Source: CBCXVS01 sp965178525
GTDB taxonomy: Bacteria > Tectomicrobia > Entotheonellia > Entotheonellales > Entotheonellaceae
Direction: 5' to 3'
Assembly (NCBI GenBank): GCA_965178525.1
Contig: CBCXVS010000276.1
Coordinates: 1-10,395 of the forward strand
DNA: 10,395 nt
How positions within the stretch are numbered: the first letter of the stretch is position 1; each line of letters opens with the position of its first letter. The notes beneath the pieces were generated by a model. It saw only the letters and a list, made by a program, of their open reading frames with translations. It was not told where the DNA came from and did not search any database. This document shows positions 1-6,817 of the stretch, piece after piece. The position numbers and the translations under genes were made by a program.

Positions 1-116
1 GCCAGGGGAACTTCGGACTAGGGCCGAATCGGCACAGTCGGTGTGCGATGTACCGGGAGTTTGGCGGGTCAAGGACTTGAAGGGGCGACGGTGATGAATC
101 GGATAGATGCCATGGG

Positions 117-395
117 TTAACTTCGACCATGCAGCCATTGCTGTTGCACGGCTACCTCATCGTCTGCGGCGAGATCGGCTTCCATCTCATCAAGATGATC
201 ATAAGCATAGGCGAGGGCGTCATGGACGTCAGCTGGGCGTAAATGCGGATACTGCTGCACAATTTCCTCAACGGTCATCCCTTGTCGATAGCATGTCAAT
301 ATCATGCAGACACGGATTCGGGTGCCGACAATCGTAGCCCGTCCACCGCATCGGCCTGGGTCTTTTTCGATGTTGCGATAATCCAACTGGGCCAT
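117..395 (-). CDS. DUF433 family protein (VapB-type antitoxin-like)
   Basis: A 92-residue protein of the DUF433 family. The family signature is clear: an N-terminal dpG..GG.ATIVGTRIRV segment (about residues 12-30), then a helical part with a G-M-T-V-E-E-I motif, Q-Y-P-H-L, and A-L-A-Y-A-Y-D-H near residues 58-67. DUF433 proteins are winged-helix-like small proteins, commonly the antitoxin partner of a PIN-like (DUF5615) toxin; that is family knowledge, and no activity can be read here. The ATG at 395 has a strong ribosome binding site, AGGAG at 404-408, eight bases upstream. It lies downstream of the broken GT2 gene on the same strand but probably has its own promoter. No toxin is recognisable in the remaining 116 bases. 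A minus-strand start at 113 reads MASIRFITVA and stops after 14 codons, so a partner is missing, broken or absent. The family call is firm; the toxin-antitoxin role is an inference. Confidence 0.85.
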   Translation of the reverse strand: MAQLDYRNIEKDPGRCGGRATIVGTRIRVCMILTCYRQGMTVEEIVQQYPHLRPADVHDALAYAYDHLDEMEADLAADDEVAVQQQWLHGRS

Positions 396-403
396 ACCTC
401 TTT

Positions 404-433
404 CTCCTCATACTTGAGAGTGAAGGTAGTATA
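404..433 (-). promoter_or_regulatory. Possible promoter -10 and Shine-Dalgarno of the DUF433 gene
   Basis: On the minus strand the hexamer TATACT (428-433) matches the sigma70 -10 consensus at five of six positions and is followed by an AGGAG ribosome binding site (404-408). The -35 would fall inside the purine/pyrimidine repeat tract and is poor (CTTTTC at 451-456 with 17-bp spacing). The promoter is therefore tentative and the ribosome binding site is solid. Confidence 0.35.
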
Positions 434-437
434 TCCT

Positions 438-496
438 GAAGGGAAGAGGGGAAAAGGGGACAAAGGAAAAGGGAAGAGGGGACAGATTTATTTTTT
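438..496. repeat. Purine-rich intergenic repeat ending in ggggacagattta
   Basis: A stretch of almost pure A/G on the plus strand with an internal duplication: gggaagagggga occurs at 441-452 and again at 471-482. It ends in ggggacagatttatttttt. The repeat runs into the 3' end of the GT2 gene and supplies its stop codon (488-490) and last two lysine codons. From memory, ggggacagattta-type strings recur between genes in many environmental genomes, often near REP-associated transposases. That link is recollection; no transposase is visible here. Confidence 0.55.
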
Positions 497-1310
497 CAGA
501 GATTGAGCCCCTGTGAGGTTAGCATCCTCCGGCCCCTGGCCTTTACAGTGTTGCAGCTCCCAAAGTTTGGCATACTCGGCAAACACATAGAATGCCCCAA
601 TAGCGGCAATGATGAAGCCGCGCCACCCCTCTTTCCATCCCGCGCCGAGCACGTACATGCGGCAAAAGCGCCAGAGGGGCCGCCCGATCAGCGTCAAGAA
701 GCCAACAGAGGCCGCCCCTTGGGCATGCAGACCGTTGGCCATGGCCGTAGTGTAATCATTCACTTTGCAGAGATGATGGGCAATATCACGATAACTATGA
801 TGGGCGACCTCCACTTCCAACCGCGCCACACGTCCTGTAACCCGTACGCCCTCGTGTACCTCGCCACCACACCACTCGCCACGGGTGCGATCGAAGAGCC
901 GCAGCTTATACTGCGGCCACCACCCACAATGATTGACCCAATCCCCCAAATAAAACGTGTGACGTTTGAGATCATAACCCGCGACGTCCTCCGCCTGATC
1001 GATGGCGGCGCGAATCACATCCTCGGCGCCAGGCACGAGCCACTCATCCGCATCGAGGCAGAGCACCCAACGATGCGACGCGGCACGCACCGCAATGTTT
1101 TTTTGTGCCACAAACCCCAGGAAGGCTTGCTCAATCACCTTGCTCAATCACACGGCAACCGGCATGTGCCGCAATGTCCACCGTCCGATCGGTACTGTTG
1201 CTATCGACGACCACAACTTCATCCGCAAAGGAGACCGAGGCCAGACAGCGCGGTAAGTTCTCTTCCTCATTATAGGTGATGATGCACACGCTTAAGGGAG
1301 TCGCATTCAC
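488..1310 (-). pseudogene. WaaE/KdtX-like GT2 glycosyltransferase, frameshifted by a 13-bp tandem duplication
   Basis: The gene begins at a GTG (1308-1310) with AGGGGA (1321-1326) ten bases upstream. The first 57 residues carry the GT2 nucleotide-binding start, with V-C-I-I-T-Y-N-E-E-E-N-L and V-V-V-D-S-N-S-T-D. The frame then hits TGA at 1131-1133 after residue 59. The rest continues in another frame down to the stop at 488-490, with L-D-A-D-E (the metal/sugar-nucleotide site), G-W-W-P-Q-Y-K-L-R-L-F, E-V-H-E and a hydrophobic C-terminal part. Removing one copy of a 13-bp direct repeat at the break restores a continuous 269-residue protein, a normal length for WaaE-like enzymes, which add a hexose to the inner-core heptose. 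The C-terminal half lacks a convincing start of its own (the first possible one is a TTG inside the repeat). It follows the DHS-like gene by 29 bp, so it is probably the distal gene of the operon. The break could be a true mutation, a reversible slippage switch or an assembly error. Confidence 0.85.
1126..1151. repeat. Exact 13-bp tandem duplication inside the GT2 gene
   Basis: On the plus strand CTTGCTCAATCAC occurs at 1126-1138 and again immediately at 1139-1151. Coding-strand reading: GTGATTGAGCAAG twice. Thirteen is not a multiple of three, so the extra copy shifts the frame. With a single copy the reading is R-V-I-E-Q-A-F-L-G-F and the frame stays open. Confidence 0.95.
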
Positions 1311-1339
1311 AGCCGCTATTTCCCCTGGTTGACGCCGCC

Positions 1340-2344
1340 TCAGTTATCGCTACGCCTCGCCACCACATCGCGCGTTGCCTGCGTGTCTGCTGCAGGACGG
1401 TCTTCTAGGGCTTCCGCAATCAACGCATACAGCAGAGGCAGCATAATCTCATGATGGCCCGTGAGACTGTAGCCCCGCCCCCCATCTTGTGTCGGACGCC
1501 GAACAACATTGAACTCGGGACGGTAGTGCTGCAGCATATCCAGATTAACGGTCACAAACCGTTCCACGCGGTGCCCGGTATTGCGGCACAAAGTTAACGC
1601 CTTCAGAAAGACCTCCGGCAACAGTACAGCCGATCCAATGTTCCAATAACATCCCCCATCATGCAAGCGCCGCAAGAGCAATGTGAATCGTTGGAAATCC
1701 CGGTACGTCGCTTGCCCAAGCAAGGCGGCATCCGTGGAGGGATGCATATGGATGGTGTCGGCGCCAATCGCCACATGCACCGTTAGCGGCACCTGAAGCA
1801 TATGCGCCGCAGCCAACAGACTGTAGTCTTTATACGCGTAGGGGCCATACGCCACCGCCTGTCCTAAAGCGGCACCCATACCGATACGTGCCCCATCATA
1901 CTCCTGTAAGGCCGTATTGATCACGTGCGGGGTCTCCTCGACCATGCCGAAAGCCCCCGAGTCCAGGCTTTGCGCCACATCCTCGGACGTCGCCCCAATG
2001 AGCGCCACTTCCACGTCATGAATGGCGCCAGCCCCATTGAGAATGAGCCCCTGCAACCAGCCCCGCCGCATCATGTCGATGAGCACCAGGTTCAAGCCAC
2101 ACTTAATCACGTGCGCACCCATCGCGAATAGACACCCCCGGCCGCGCTGTTGCGCCGTCACAAACCCATCCACAATCGCCGCGATATCCTGCCCTTTGAG
2201 CACGGACGGAAACAGGCGACGCAACGTCCTTTGGCTCCGCCACGCCTGCGGGTCGACAAAATCGTCGATCCCAACCTTGTGCCGCCGCTGATGAATCGAA
2301 TACGTCTTCACCTGCCACAAGACCTCAAGGTCTTCAGCCTCCAT
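1340..2344 (-). CDS. Deoxyhypusine synthase-like family protein of the LPS cluster
   Basis: A 334-residue protein with the fold signature of the deoxyhypusine synthase (DHS) family. It has an N-terminal K-T-Y-S-I...D-D-F-V region, M-G-A-H-V-I-K-C-G-L-N near 75-85, and N-G-A-G-A-I-H-D-V-E-V-A-L-I-G near 103-117. It also has a glycine-rich G-G-C-Y-W-N-I-G-S near 230-238 and a C-terminal V-T-V-N-L-D...R-G-Y-S-L-T-G-H-H-E-I region. True DHS attaches spermidine-derived aminobutyl to eIF5A in archaea and eukaryotes through a catalytic lysine in an S-W-G-K-I context. By my alignment by eye that stretch here is G-G-R-G-Y-S-L-T-G and the lysine is missing, so classical DHS chemistry looks unlikely. 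Bacteria also lack the eIF5A substrate. The gene lies between hldE and a core glycosyltransferase gene, which suggests a role tied to the cell envelope or to an NAD- or amine-dependent step, but the substrate is unknown. Start ATG 2344; the ribosome binding site is weak. Confidence 0.75.
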   Translation of the reverse strand: MEAEDLEVLWQVKTYSIHQRRHKVGIDDFVDPQAWRSQRTLRRLFPSVLKGQDIAAIVDGFVTAQQRGRGCLFAMGAHVIKCGLNLVLIDMMRRGWLQGLILNGAGAIHDVEVALIGATSEDVAQSLDSGAFGMVEETPHVINTALQEYDGARIGMGAALGQAVAYGPYAYKDYSLLAAAHMLQVPLTVHVAIGADTIHMHPSTDAALLGQATYRDFQRFTLLLRRLHDGGCYWNIGSAVLLPEVFLKALTLCRNTGHRVERFVTVNLDMLQHYRPEFNVVRRPTQDGGRGYSLTGHHEIMLPLLYALIAEALEDRPAADTQATRDVVARRSDN

Positions 2345-2378
2345 ATCTTTATCTTCCCAATCCGCATTCCGCCTGCAA

Positions 2379-2399
2379 AGCTATGAGCTATTAGCTGCT
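2379..2399. repeat. Short AGCTNNN heptamer array
   Basis: Three consecutive 7-bp units, AGCTATG, AGCTATT and AGCTGCT, lie in the gap between hldE and the DHS-like gene. The same AGCTNNN pattern with 7-bp period recurs at 6818-6849. A separate ATCCGCATTCCGC lies just to the left (2360-2372) and is related to the array on the right. Confidence 0.6.
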
Positions 2400-2407
2400 C
2401 ACTCTTT

Positions 2408-2440
2408 CATTCCGCATTCCGCATTCCGCATTCCGCATTC
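2408..2440. repeat. CATTCCG heptamer tandem array at the 3' end of hldE
   Basis: Four perfect CATTCCG units (2408-2414, 2415-2421, 2422-2428, 2429-2435) plus a partial CATTC (2436-2440). The hldE stop codon on the minus strand (2439-2441) starts inside the partial unit. The array resembles the heptanucleotide short tandem repeats (STRR) described from heterocystous cyanobacteria, but no function is visible here. Confidence 0.9.
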
Positions 2441-3902
2441 AAGAGCCGTAGCGCTGCAAGACACTCTCAATAATATGCGTCGTCGACACCCCATCGACAT
2501 AAGGCACGATCACCACCGTACCGCCACACGCCTCGACCTCCTCCCGCCCGACAACGGTTTCCGGGGTGTAATCCCCACCTTTGACCAGGACATCCGGACA
2601 GACCAAGCGAATCAGGTCCAACGGCGTGTTTTCGCTAAAAAGCGTGACATAATCGACACAGGCCAGGGCCGCCAAGACACTCGCCCGCTCTGCTTGCGGG
2701 ATGAGAGGGCGCTGCTGGCCTTTGAGGCGGTGCACCGAGGCATCATCGTTGAGCGCCACCACCAAACAGTCGCCTAACGACCGCGCCTGCTGCAGATATC
2801 GCATGTGTCCGACATGCAACAAATCGAAACAGCCATTGGTAAACACAATGCGCTCGCCCTGCTGCCGATGCTGCTGCACCATGCGCACGAGAGTCTCACG
2901 TTCCAGAACCTTGTGCGCCTCTGGCGTCTCTTCCAGTTGCAAGGTGCCACGGAGCTCCGCCGGCGACACGGCCGCCGTCCCCACTTTGCCCACGACAATG
3001 CCGGCAGCCGTATTCGCTAGGGCAGCGGCCTCGGCATAGGAGAGGCCACATAACACGGCCATGCTAAACGCCGCCGTGACCGTATCGCCCGCCCCGGTAA
3101 CGTCAAAGACTTCCCGAGCATTGGCCGGAAGATGCAGCGGCGCCTGCAAGGGCTGAAACAGCGAGATGCCATCCTGGCCCCGTGTCACCAGCAGCGCCTC
3201 GGCCTGGCTCTGCCGACACAGCAACCGCGCCGCTTCTTCGATGTCCGCTTCGTCCTCTAACGCCATCCCACTCGCCTGCTCCAGCTCCGTCAGATTCGGC
3301 TTCACAACCGTCGCACCACGGTAGAGCGTAAAGTCTCGCGTTTTGGGATCGACGAAAACCGGCCGAGCCGCAGCCCGCGCCTGGACAAACAGCGGCGCCA
3401 GCACCTCAGGCGTGCAGACGCCTTTGTGATAATCGGAACACACCACCCCATCCACCTGTGGCAAGAGCCTGCGGGCATACTCACACACTTGGGCGCTCAA
3501 GGCGGGATCAAGCGGCCGACGCTGTTCTCGATCGAGACGCAACATCTGCTGTTGCTGAGCAATCAACCGGGTCTTTTCCGTTGTCGGACGCGTCAGATCC
3601 TCCAGAAGCCAAGTCGCGGCAATACCCTGCTTATCCAAGAGCGCGCGCACCTCCTGCCCGGCAGCATCCGCCCCCACCACACCAAGCAGACAAACCTCAC
3701 AGCCCAACGTCTGCAGATTCACCGCCACATTGGCGGCCCCGCCCAACGCCAAACGCCGCTCGGTACTTTCAAAGACCGGTACAGGCGCCTCCATAGAAAT
3801 GCGGCTGACGGTGCCCCATAAGTAGATATCGCACATGATATCCCCAAGCACCAACACGGTCGGGCGGCGCCCTTGGAAGCAGCGATCGAATAAGCCACTC
3901 AT
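2439..3902 (-). CDS. hldE: Bifunctional D-glycero-beta-D-manno-heptose-7-phosphate kinase / heptose 1-phosphate adenylyltransferase
   Basis: A 487-residue fusion typical of HldE (RfaE). The N-terminal PfkB/ribokinase domain (about 1-325) has G-G-A-A-N-V-A at 54-60 and the anion-hole motif D-V-T-G-A-G-D at 267-273, whose last Asp is the catalytic base. It phosphorylates heptose 7-phosphate at C1. The C-terminal cytidylyltransferase-type domain (about 350-487) has F-T-N-G-C-F-D at 354-360, H-V-G-H at 363-366 and S-T-T-H-I-I at 473-478. It adenylylates heptose 1-phosphate. Between the two steps GmhB must remove the 7-phosphate, and HldD later epimerises the product; neither gene is in this window. 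The start ATG overlaps the gmhA stop by 4 bp (ATGA) and has GGAGG at 3913-3917, so the two genes are probably translationally coupled. All key residues are present and the enzyme looks functional. Confidence 0.97.
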   Translation of the reverse strand: MSGLFDRCFQGRRPTVLVLGDIMCDIYLWGTVSRISMEAPVPVFESTERRLALGGAANVAVNLQTLGCEVCLLGVVGADAAGQEVRALLDKQGIAATWLLEDLTRPTTEKTRLIAQQQQMLRLDREQRRPLDPALSAQVCEYARRLLPQVDGVVCSDYHKGVCTPEVLAPLFVQARAAARPVFVDPKTRDFTLYRGATVVKPNLTELEQASGMALEDEADIEEAARLLCRQSQAEALLVTRGQDGISLFQPLQAPLHLPANAREVFDVTGAGDTVTAAFSMAVLCGLSYAEAAALANTAAGIVVGKVGTAAVSPAELRGTLQLEETPEAHKVLERETLVRMVQQHRQQGERIVFTNGCFDLLHVGHMRYLQQARSLGDCLVVALNDDASVHRLKGQQRPLIPQAERASVLAALACVDYVTLFSENTPLDLIRLVCPDVLVKGGDYTPETVVGREEVEACGGTVVIVPYVDGVSTTHIIESVLQRYGS

Positions 3903-4504
3903 GGTGTCGTTTCCTCCAGCCCCTTCCCCAGCATCGCCCCGGCCAGCATCCGATGTTCCAGCGCTTCGCAGAGAATATGACCCACCGTGATATGGACCTC
4001 CTGCACCCGCTGCGTATTCGCCGATGGCACGACTAAGGCGATGTCCACCATCTGCTTCAGGTCGCCGCCGCTCTTGCCCAGCAACCCCAGCGTACGGAGA
4101 TCCTGGCGCCGGGCTTCCTCAACGGCCCGGATAACATTGCGAGAATGGCCACTCGTGCTAATCGCGAGCAGGACATCACCCGGACGGCCCAGCCCCTCTA
4201 TCTGGCGGGCAAAAATCGTCTCAAACCCCCAATCATTGGCAGCGGCCGTCAGCAGTGAGGTATCCGTCGTCAGGGCTAGCGCCGGCAGAGGACACCGATC
4301 ATGTTGCAAACGCACCATACACTCCGTGGCCAGGTGTTGGGCATCCGCGGCACTTCCCCCGTTCCCACACAGCAAGAGCTTACCACCGTCTTGCAAACTT
4401 GCCCAGATCGCATCAATCATGGCCTGGATGACGGCGGCCTGGGTCGCCGCGACCTCTTGTTTCAAGGTGGCACTCTCATACAGGGACTGGGTGACTTCGT
4501 CCAT
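3899..4504 (-). CDS. gmhA: Sedoheptulose 7-phosphate isomerase
   Basis: A 201-residue SIS-domain protein of normal GmhA length. It converts sedoheptulose 7-phosphate to D-glycero-D-manno-heptose 7-phosphate in the cytoplasm, the first committed step towards ADP-heptose. The phosphosugar-binding C-G-N-G-G-S-A-A-D-A-Q-H-L-A-T-E lies at 46-61 and the S-T-S-G-H-S-R-N-V loop at 116-124. The zinc/catalytic residues expected from characterised GmhA enzymes fit at H57, E61, Q168 and H176 (in V-Q-E-V-H-I-T-V-G-H). The ATG at 4504 is preceded by a very good AGGAGG at 4510-4515. A 141-bp gap separates it from the upstream TagF-like gene, so gmhA-hldE may also have their own promoter, though I could not find a convincing one. 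It overlaps hldE by 4 bp. Confidence 0.96.
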   Translation of the reverse strand: MDEVTQSLYESATLKQEVAATQAAVIQAMIDAIWASLQDGGKLLLCGNGGSAADAQHLATECMVRLQHDRCPLPALALTTDTSLLTAAANDWGFETIFARQIEGLGRPGDVLLAISTSGHSRNVIRAVEEARRQDLRTLGLLGKSGGDLKQMVDIALVVPSANTQRVQEVHITVGHILCEALEHRMLAGAMLGKGLEETTP

Positions 4505-4560
4505 CGGCTCCTCCTGCTGCTTCTCTCAAGGGTCATTCAGTTTTCCATTTGCATGCGGTT

Positions 4561-4580
4561 CTCCCCTTTACGAAAGGGAG
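4561..4580. other. Hairpin in the gap between the TagF-like gene and gmhA
   Basis: An inverted repeat in the 141-bp gap: on the plus strand ctcccctttacg followed by aaagggag, giving an 8-bp stem with one bulged base and a 3-base loop. No T-run follows on either strand, so it is not a classical intrinsic terminator. It could be an attenuator or an RNA stability element for the gmhA-hldE part of the transcript. Nothing else is recognisable in the gap apart from the gmhA ribosome binding site. Confidence 0.35.
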
Positions 4581-4645
4581 GCGTGCAGGCAACGGTGCAG
4601 GGTCTATACCTGACAGGATCGCGAACGGAATGGCCCTAGCTTCTT

Positions 4646-5752
4646 TCACGGACGGTTGACGTGCTCCCCATTGGCGAGTAACTGCTCGATCGTGGCTTTG
4701 GTGCGCTGCGATGCCTGCCCATCGAGGCCAAAGAAATAATGCTCACGGTATTTCTGCGCCACCTGGCGACGCTGCGGGTCGTGCCGCAGCGCCTCGGCAA
4801 TGGCGCCGCGTAGTTCTCTGCGGTGGCGCATATGCACAAACGCACCGGCTAGGAAATGTTGCGGATCTTCCGTGAGCAACGGCTCACCATCGTGATGACG
4901 CAACGCGTCTTGTGGCAGCACAACAATGATGCCGGTTTTGTCCAGCGCCAAGAAATCGAATATCGTGCTCGAAGCCTCGCTGATGAGCGTATCCGCTGCC
5001 GCCATGTATGGCACAATATTGTAATCATGCACGGGCAGAAGCACCGCATGTGGCGCGCGCGCTACAGCCCGCTCATAAAGCTTGTGATGCCAATGCGGGG
5101 CGTATTTTCCGCGCCAACTGTATTGGTGCAACTTGATGATCAGATTGTAGTCCCGCGTCGCCTCCACAATATGCTCGCGTAGGATATCGATACACGTCGG
5201 TTTATACGTCGGTGCGAACAGGACCGTCGGCTTGGCGAGATCCAGTCCCAGCCGTGTCAGAATGCTCTCACGTGCCGGCCATCCGGGCCAAAAGATCGGG
5301 TCAAGCTTCGGCAAGCCCACTTTATGGACCGTCGAACACCCCTCGACCCCGGCTTGACGAATTTTTTGTACGCGATAGTCACCTTCGACGAAAATCTGAT
5401 AGCGCGTCTGTTGATGCGCCCGCAAATTGCGATAGAGGATAGTCTTGATACCTGTGCCGTGATTCACAAAACAGAGGAGCGTTGAGCCATAGCGTTGCGG
5501 ATCACGCACGGTATCCCCGACGATCACCACGTCAAACCCCCGCGTCTCCTCGGCAACCGTGAGTCCCTCGTCCCGAAACCGCCTCTCCAGCTCCTGCCGT
5601 AGCGATCGATTGAACACCCCCAAACGCCGGTCAGCATCGTACGAACAGGTAAACGCGATCTCATAGCGCGGATCCTGGCGAAACACTTGGTAGAGCGGAT
5701 CGAGCGCGGCACGGTGATACAGATGCCCCACCTCAAAGAGAAGCGCGATCAC
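4646..5752 (-). CDS. CDP-glycerol glycerophosphotransferase (TagF-like) family protein
   Basis: About 368 residues, matching the C-terminal catalytic part of the CDP-glycerol:poly(glycerophosphate) glycerophosphotransferase family (PF04464). Visible motifs, numbered from this start: N-H-G-T-G-I-K-T (97-104), F-A-P-T-Y-K-P (179-185), K-L-H (207-209), S-E-A-S-S-T-I-F-D-F-L-A-L (258-270) and G-L-D-G-Q-A-S-Q-R (342-350). In Gram-positives the family polymerises teichoic acid. In Gram-negative LPS loci relatives are thought to transfer glycerol phosphate or a related unit, or to act as GT-B glycosyltransferases, so the donor here is unknown. Start choice: GTG at 5752 overlaps the upstream TGA by 4 bp (GTGA) and is preceded by a purine-rich AAAGGGGGG. 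An in-frame GTG at 5770 would add six mostly glycine residues and seems less natural. No membrane segment is seen, so it is probably a peripheral inner-membrane enzyme. Confidence 0.8.
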   Translation of the reverse strand: MIALLFEVGHLYHRAALDPLYQVFRQDPRYEIAFTCSYDADRRLGVFNRSLRQELERRFRDEGLTVAEETRGFDVVIVGDTVRDPQRYGSTLLCFVNHGTGIKTILYRNLRAHQQTRYQIFVEGDYRVQKIRQAGVEGCSTVHKVGLPKLDPIFWPGWPARESILTRLGLDLAKPTVLFAPTYKPTCIDILREHIVEATRDYNLIIKLHQYSWRGKYAPHWHHKLYERAVARAPHAVLLPVHDYNIVPYMAAADTLISEASSTIFDFLALDKTGIIVVLPQDALRHHDGEPLLTEDPQHFLAGAFVHMRHRRELRGAIAEALRHDPQRRQVAQKYREHYFFGLDGQASQRTKATIEQLLANGEHVNRP

Positions 5753-6795
5753 CCCGCCCCCCTTTCCCACATCGCCTCGGCCGCTTCAACTACCTGCTCC
5801 ACCGCCACACGTTGCATGCAGTCATGGTGCCCTCGTGGACAGCGCTGCAAACCTTTCGTACTACACGGACGGCACGGCAACGGCACGCTGAGCACGCGGG
5901 AGCGAGCTTGAAAGGGGTAAAACCCAAATTCCTGCACCGTCGGTCCGAACACCGTGACAACGGGCACACGCAACGCGGTCGCCATGTGCATCAACCCGGA
6001 GTCATTGCAAAGCAACAGGTGACACCGCTGCAATAACGCCGCCGTTTCCATCAAAGACAAGTGTCCGGCACGATCGACCACAGGCGCCTGTAAGCGTTGG
6101 CGGAGTTCCTGCGCCAGCGGAACATCGTGAGCGTCGCCCACGACGACAACCGCAGCGTCATGCTGTTCCGCCAAGATCTGAGCCACACGGGCAAATCGCG
6201 CCACGGGCCATCGTTTCGTGGGCCAGCGCGCGCCAGGGGCGACCGCCAGCAAGGGACGGCCAGGGCTGCCAACGTCCGTGTGCGCCAGATCATCCTCGAT
6301 CCTCTGCTGACTCTGGGCATCGAGATGCAACTCCGTGTTAGGCAGTGGCGCCGCAATACCCAACCGCCGCAGTGGCGCCGTGTAAAGTTCGGGAACCGGG
6401 GTGTGAGCGCGTAGGGTATTCCACCCCAGATGCACCAACAGCGTCCGGCGCAGCGTGCGCTTGCTGTACGCGCACCGCCGTTGGGCCGCCAACCCCCGGT
6501 ATAGGAGGCGGCTACGCAGCGTCCGATGCAAGTCTAGCACCAAATCGTAACGCCTCTGGCGCAGAGAACGCAGCGTCACCCACAACGGCTGGCGCCCATC
6601 AAACCGCACGACTTGATCCACACACGGATGCGCACGCAGCAGATCCTGATACTCCGTTTTTACCAAAAACTCAATATGCGCCGCCGGACAATGCTCCCGC
6701 AACAGCCGCAAGACCGGCGTCGTGAGCACAATATCCCCCAGCGAACTCAAGCGCATAATCAGGATACGCCGCACCTCAGCAAGCTCAGCACCCAC
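5749..6795 (-). CDS. Glycosyltransferase family 9 (heptosyltransferase, WaaC/WaaF-like)
   Basis: A 348-residue GT-B enzyme of family 9, which transfers L-glycero-D-manno-heptose from ADP-heptose to the LPS inner core on the cytoplasmic face. The N-terminal R-I-L-I-M-R-L-S-S-L-G-D-I-V-L motif contains the catalytic-type Asp at 21. The donor site shows P-G-A-R-W-P-T-K-R-W (187-196) and N-D-S-G-L-M-H-M-A (264-272), followed by V-F-G-P-T. A cysteine cluster C308-x2-C311-x7-C319-x6-C326 closes the domain and is spaced exactly as in the other GT9 protein of this locus. Start GTG 6795 has only a weak AAGAAG upstream; an in-frame GTG at 6774 would begin directly at the conserved motif. It ends in a 4-bp overlap with the TagF-like gene. 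Whether it adds heptose I, II or III cannot be told. Confidence 0.9.
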   Translation of the reverse strand: MGAELAEVRRILIMRLSSLGDIVLTTPVLRLLREHCPAAHIEFLVKTEYQDLLRAHPCVDQVVRFDGRQPLWVTLRSLRQRRYDLVLDLHRTLRSRLLYRGLAAQRRCAYSKRTLRRTLLVHLGWNTLRAHTPVPELYTAPLRRLGIAAPLPNTELHLDAQSQQRIEDDLAHTDVGSPGRPLLAVAPGARWPTKRWPVARFARVAQILAEQHDAAVVVVGDAHDVPLAQELRQRLQAPVVDRAGHLSLMETAALLQRCHLLLCNDSGLMHMATALRVPVVTVFGPTVQEFGFYPFQARSRVLSVPLPCRPCSTKGLQRCPRGHHDCMQRVAVEQVVEAAEAMWERGAG

Positions 6796-6817
6796 TCTTC
6801 TTCTTTCTTCAAGTCTT

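Noticed and set aside
488..1147. An independent 219-aa glycosyltransferase gene starting at 1147
   Set aside because: Its start would be a TTG inside the 13-bp tandem repeat, and it lacks the N-terminal GT2 motif. That motif is found in the other frame just upstream, so it is the 3' part of one broken gene.
1126..1151. Programmed ribosomal frameshift in the GT2 gene
   Set aside because: There is no slippery heptamer or stimulatory structure at the break, and an exact tandem duplication explains the shift completely.
503..1279. A 258-aa plus-strand frame opposite the GT2 gene
   Set aside because: Its composition and lack of motifs fit the antisense shadow of the glycosyltransferase gene in GC-rich DNA.
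2408..2440. CRISPR-like array
   Set aside because: The units are 7 bp with no spacers; this is a simple tandem repeat, and no cas genes are near.
4561..4580. Rho-independent terminator before gmhA
   Set aside because: A stem is present but no T-run follows on either strand, so it is recorded only as a hairpin.
5753..5770. Upstream GTG start (5770) for the TagF-like protein
   Set aside because: It would add a glycine-rich six-residue extension; the GTG at 5752 with GTGA overlap and a purine-rich leader is the more natural coupled start, though the longer form is not excluded.
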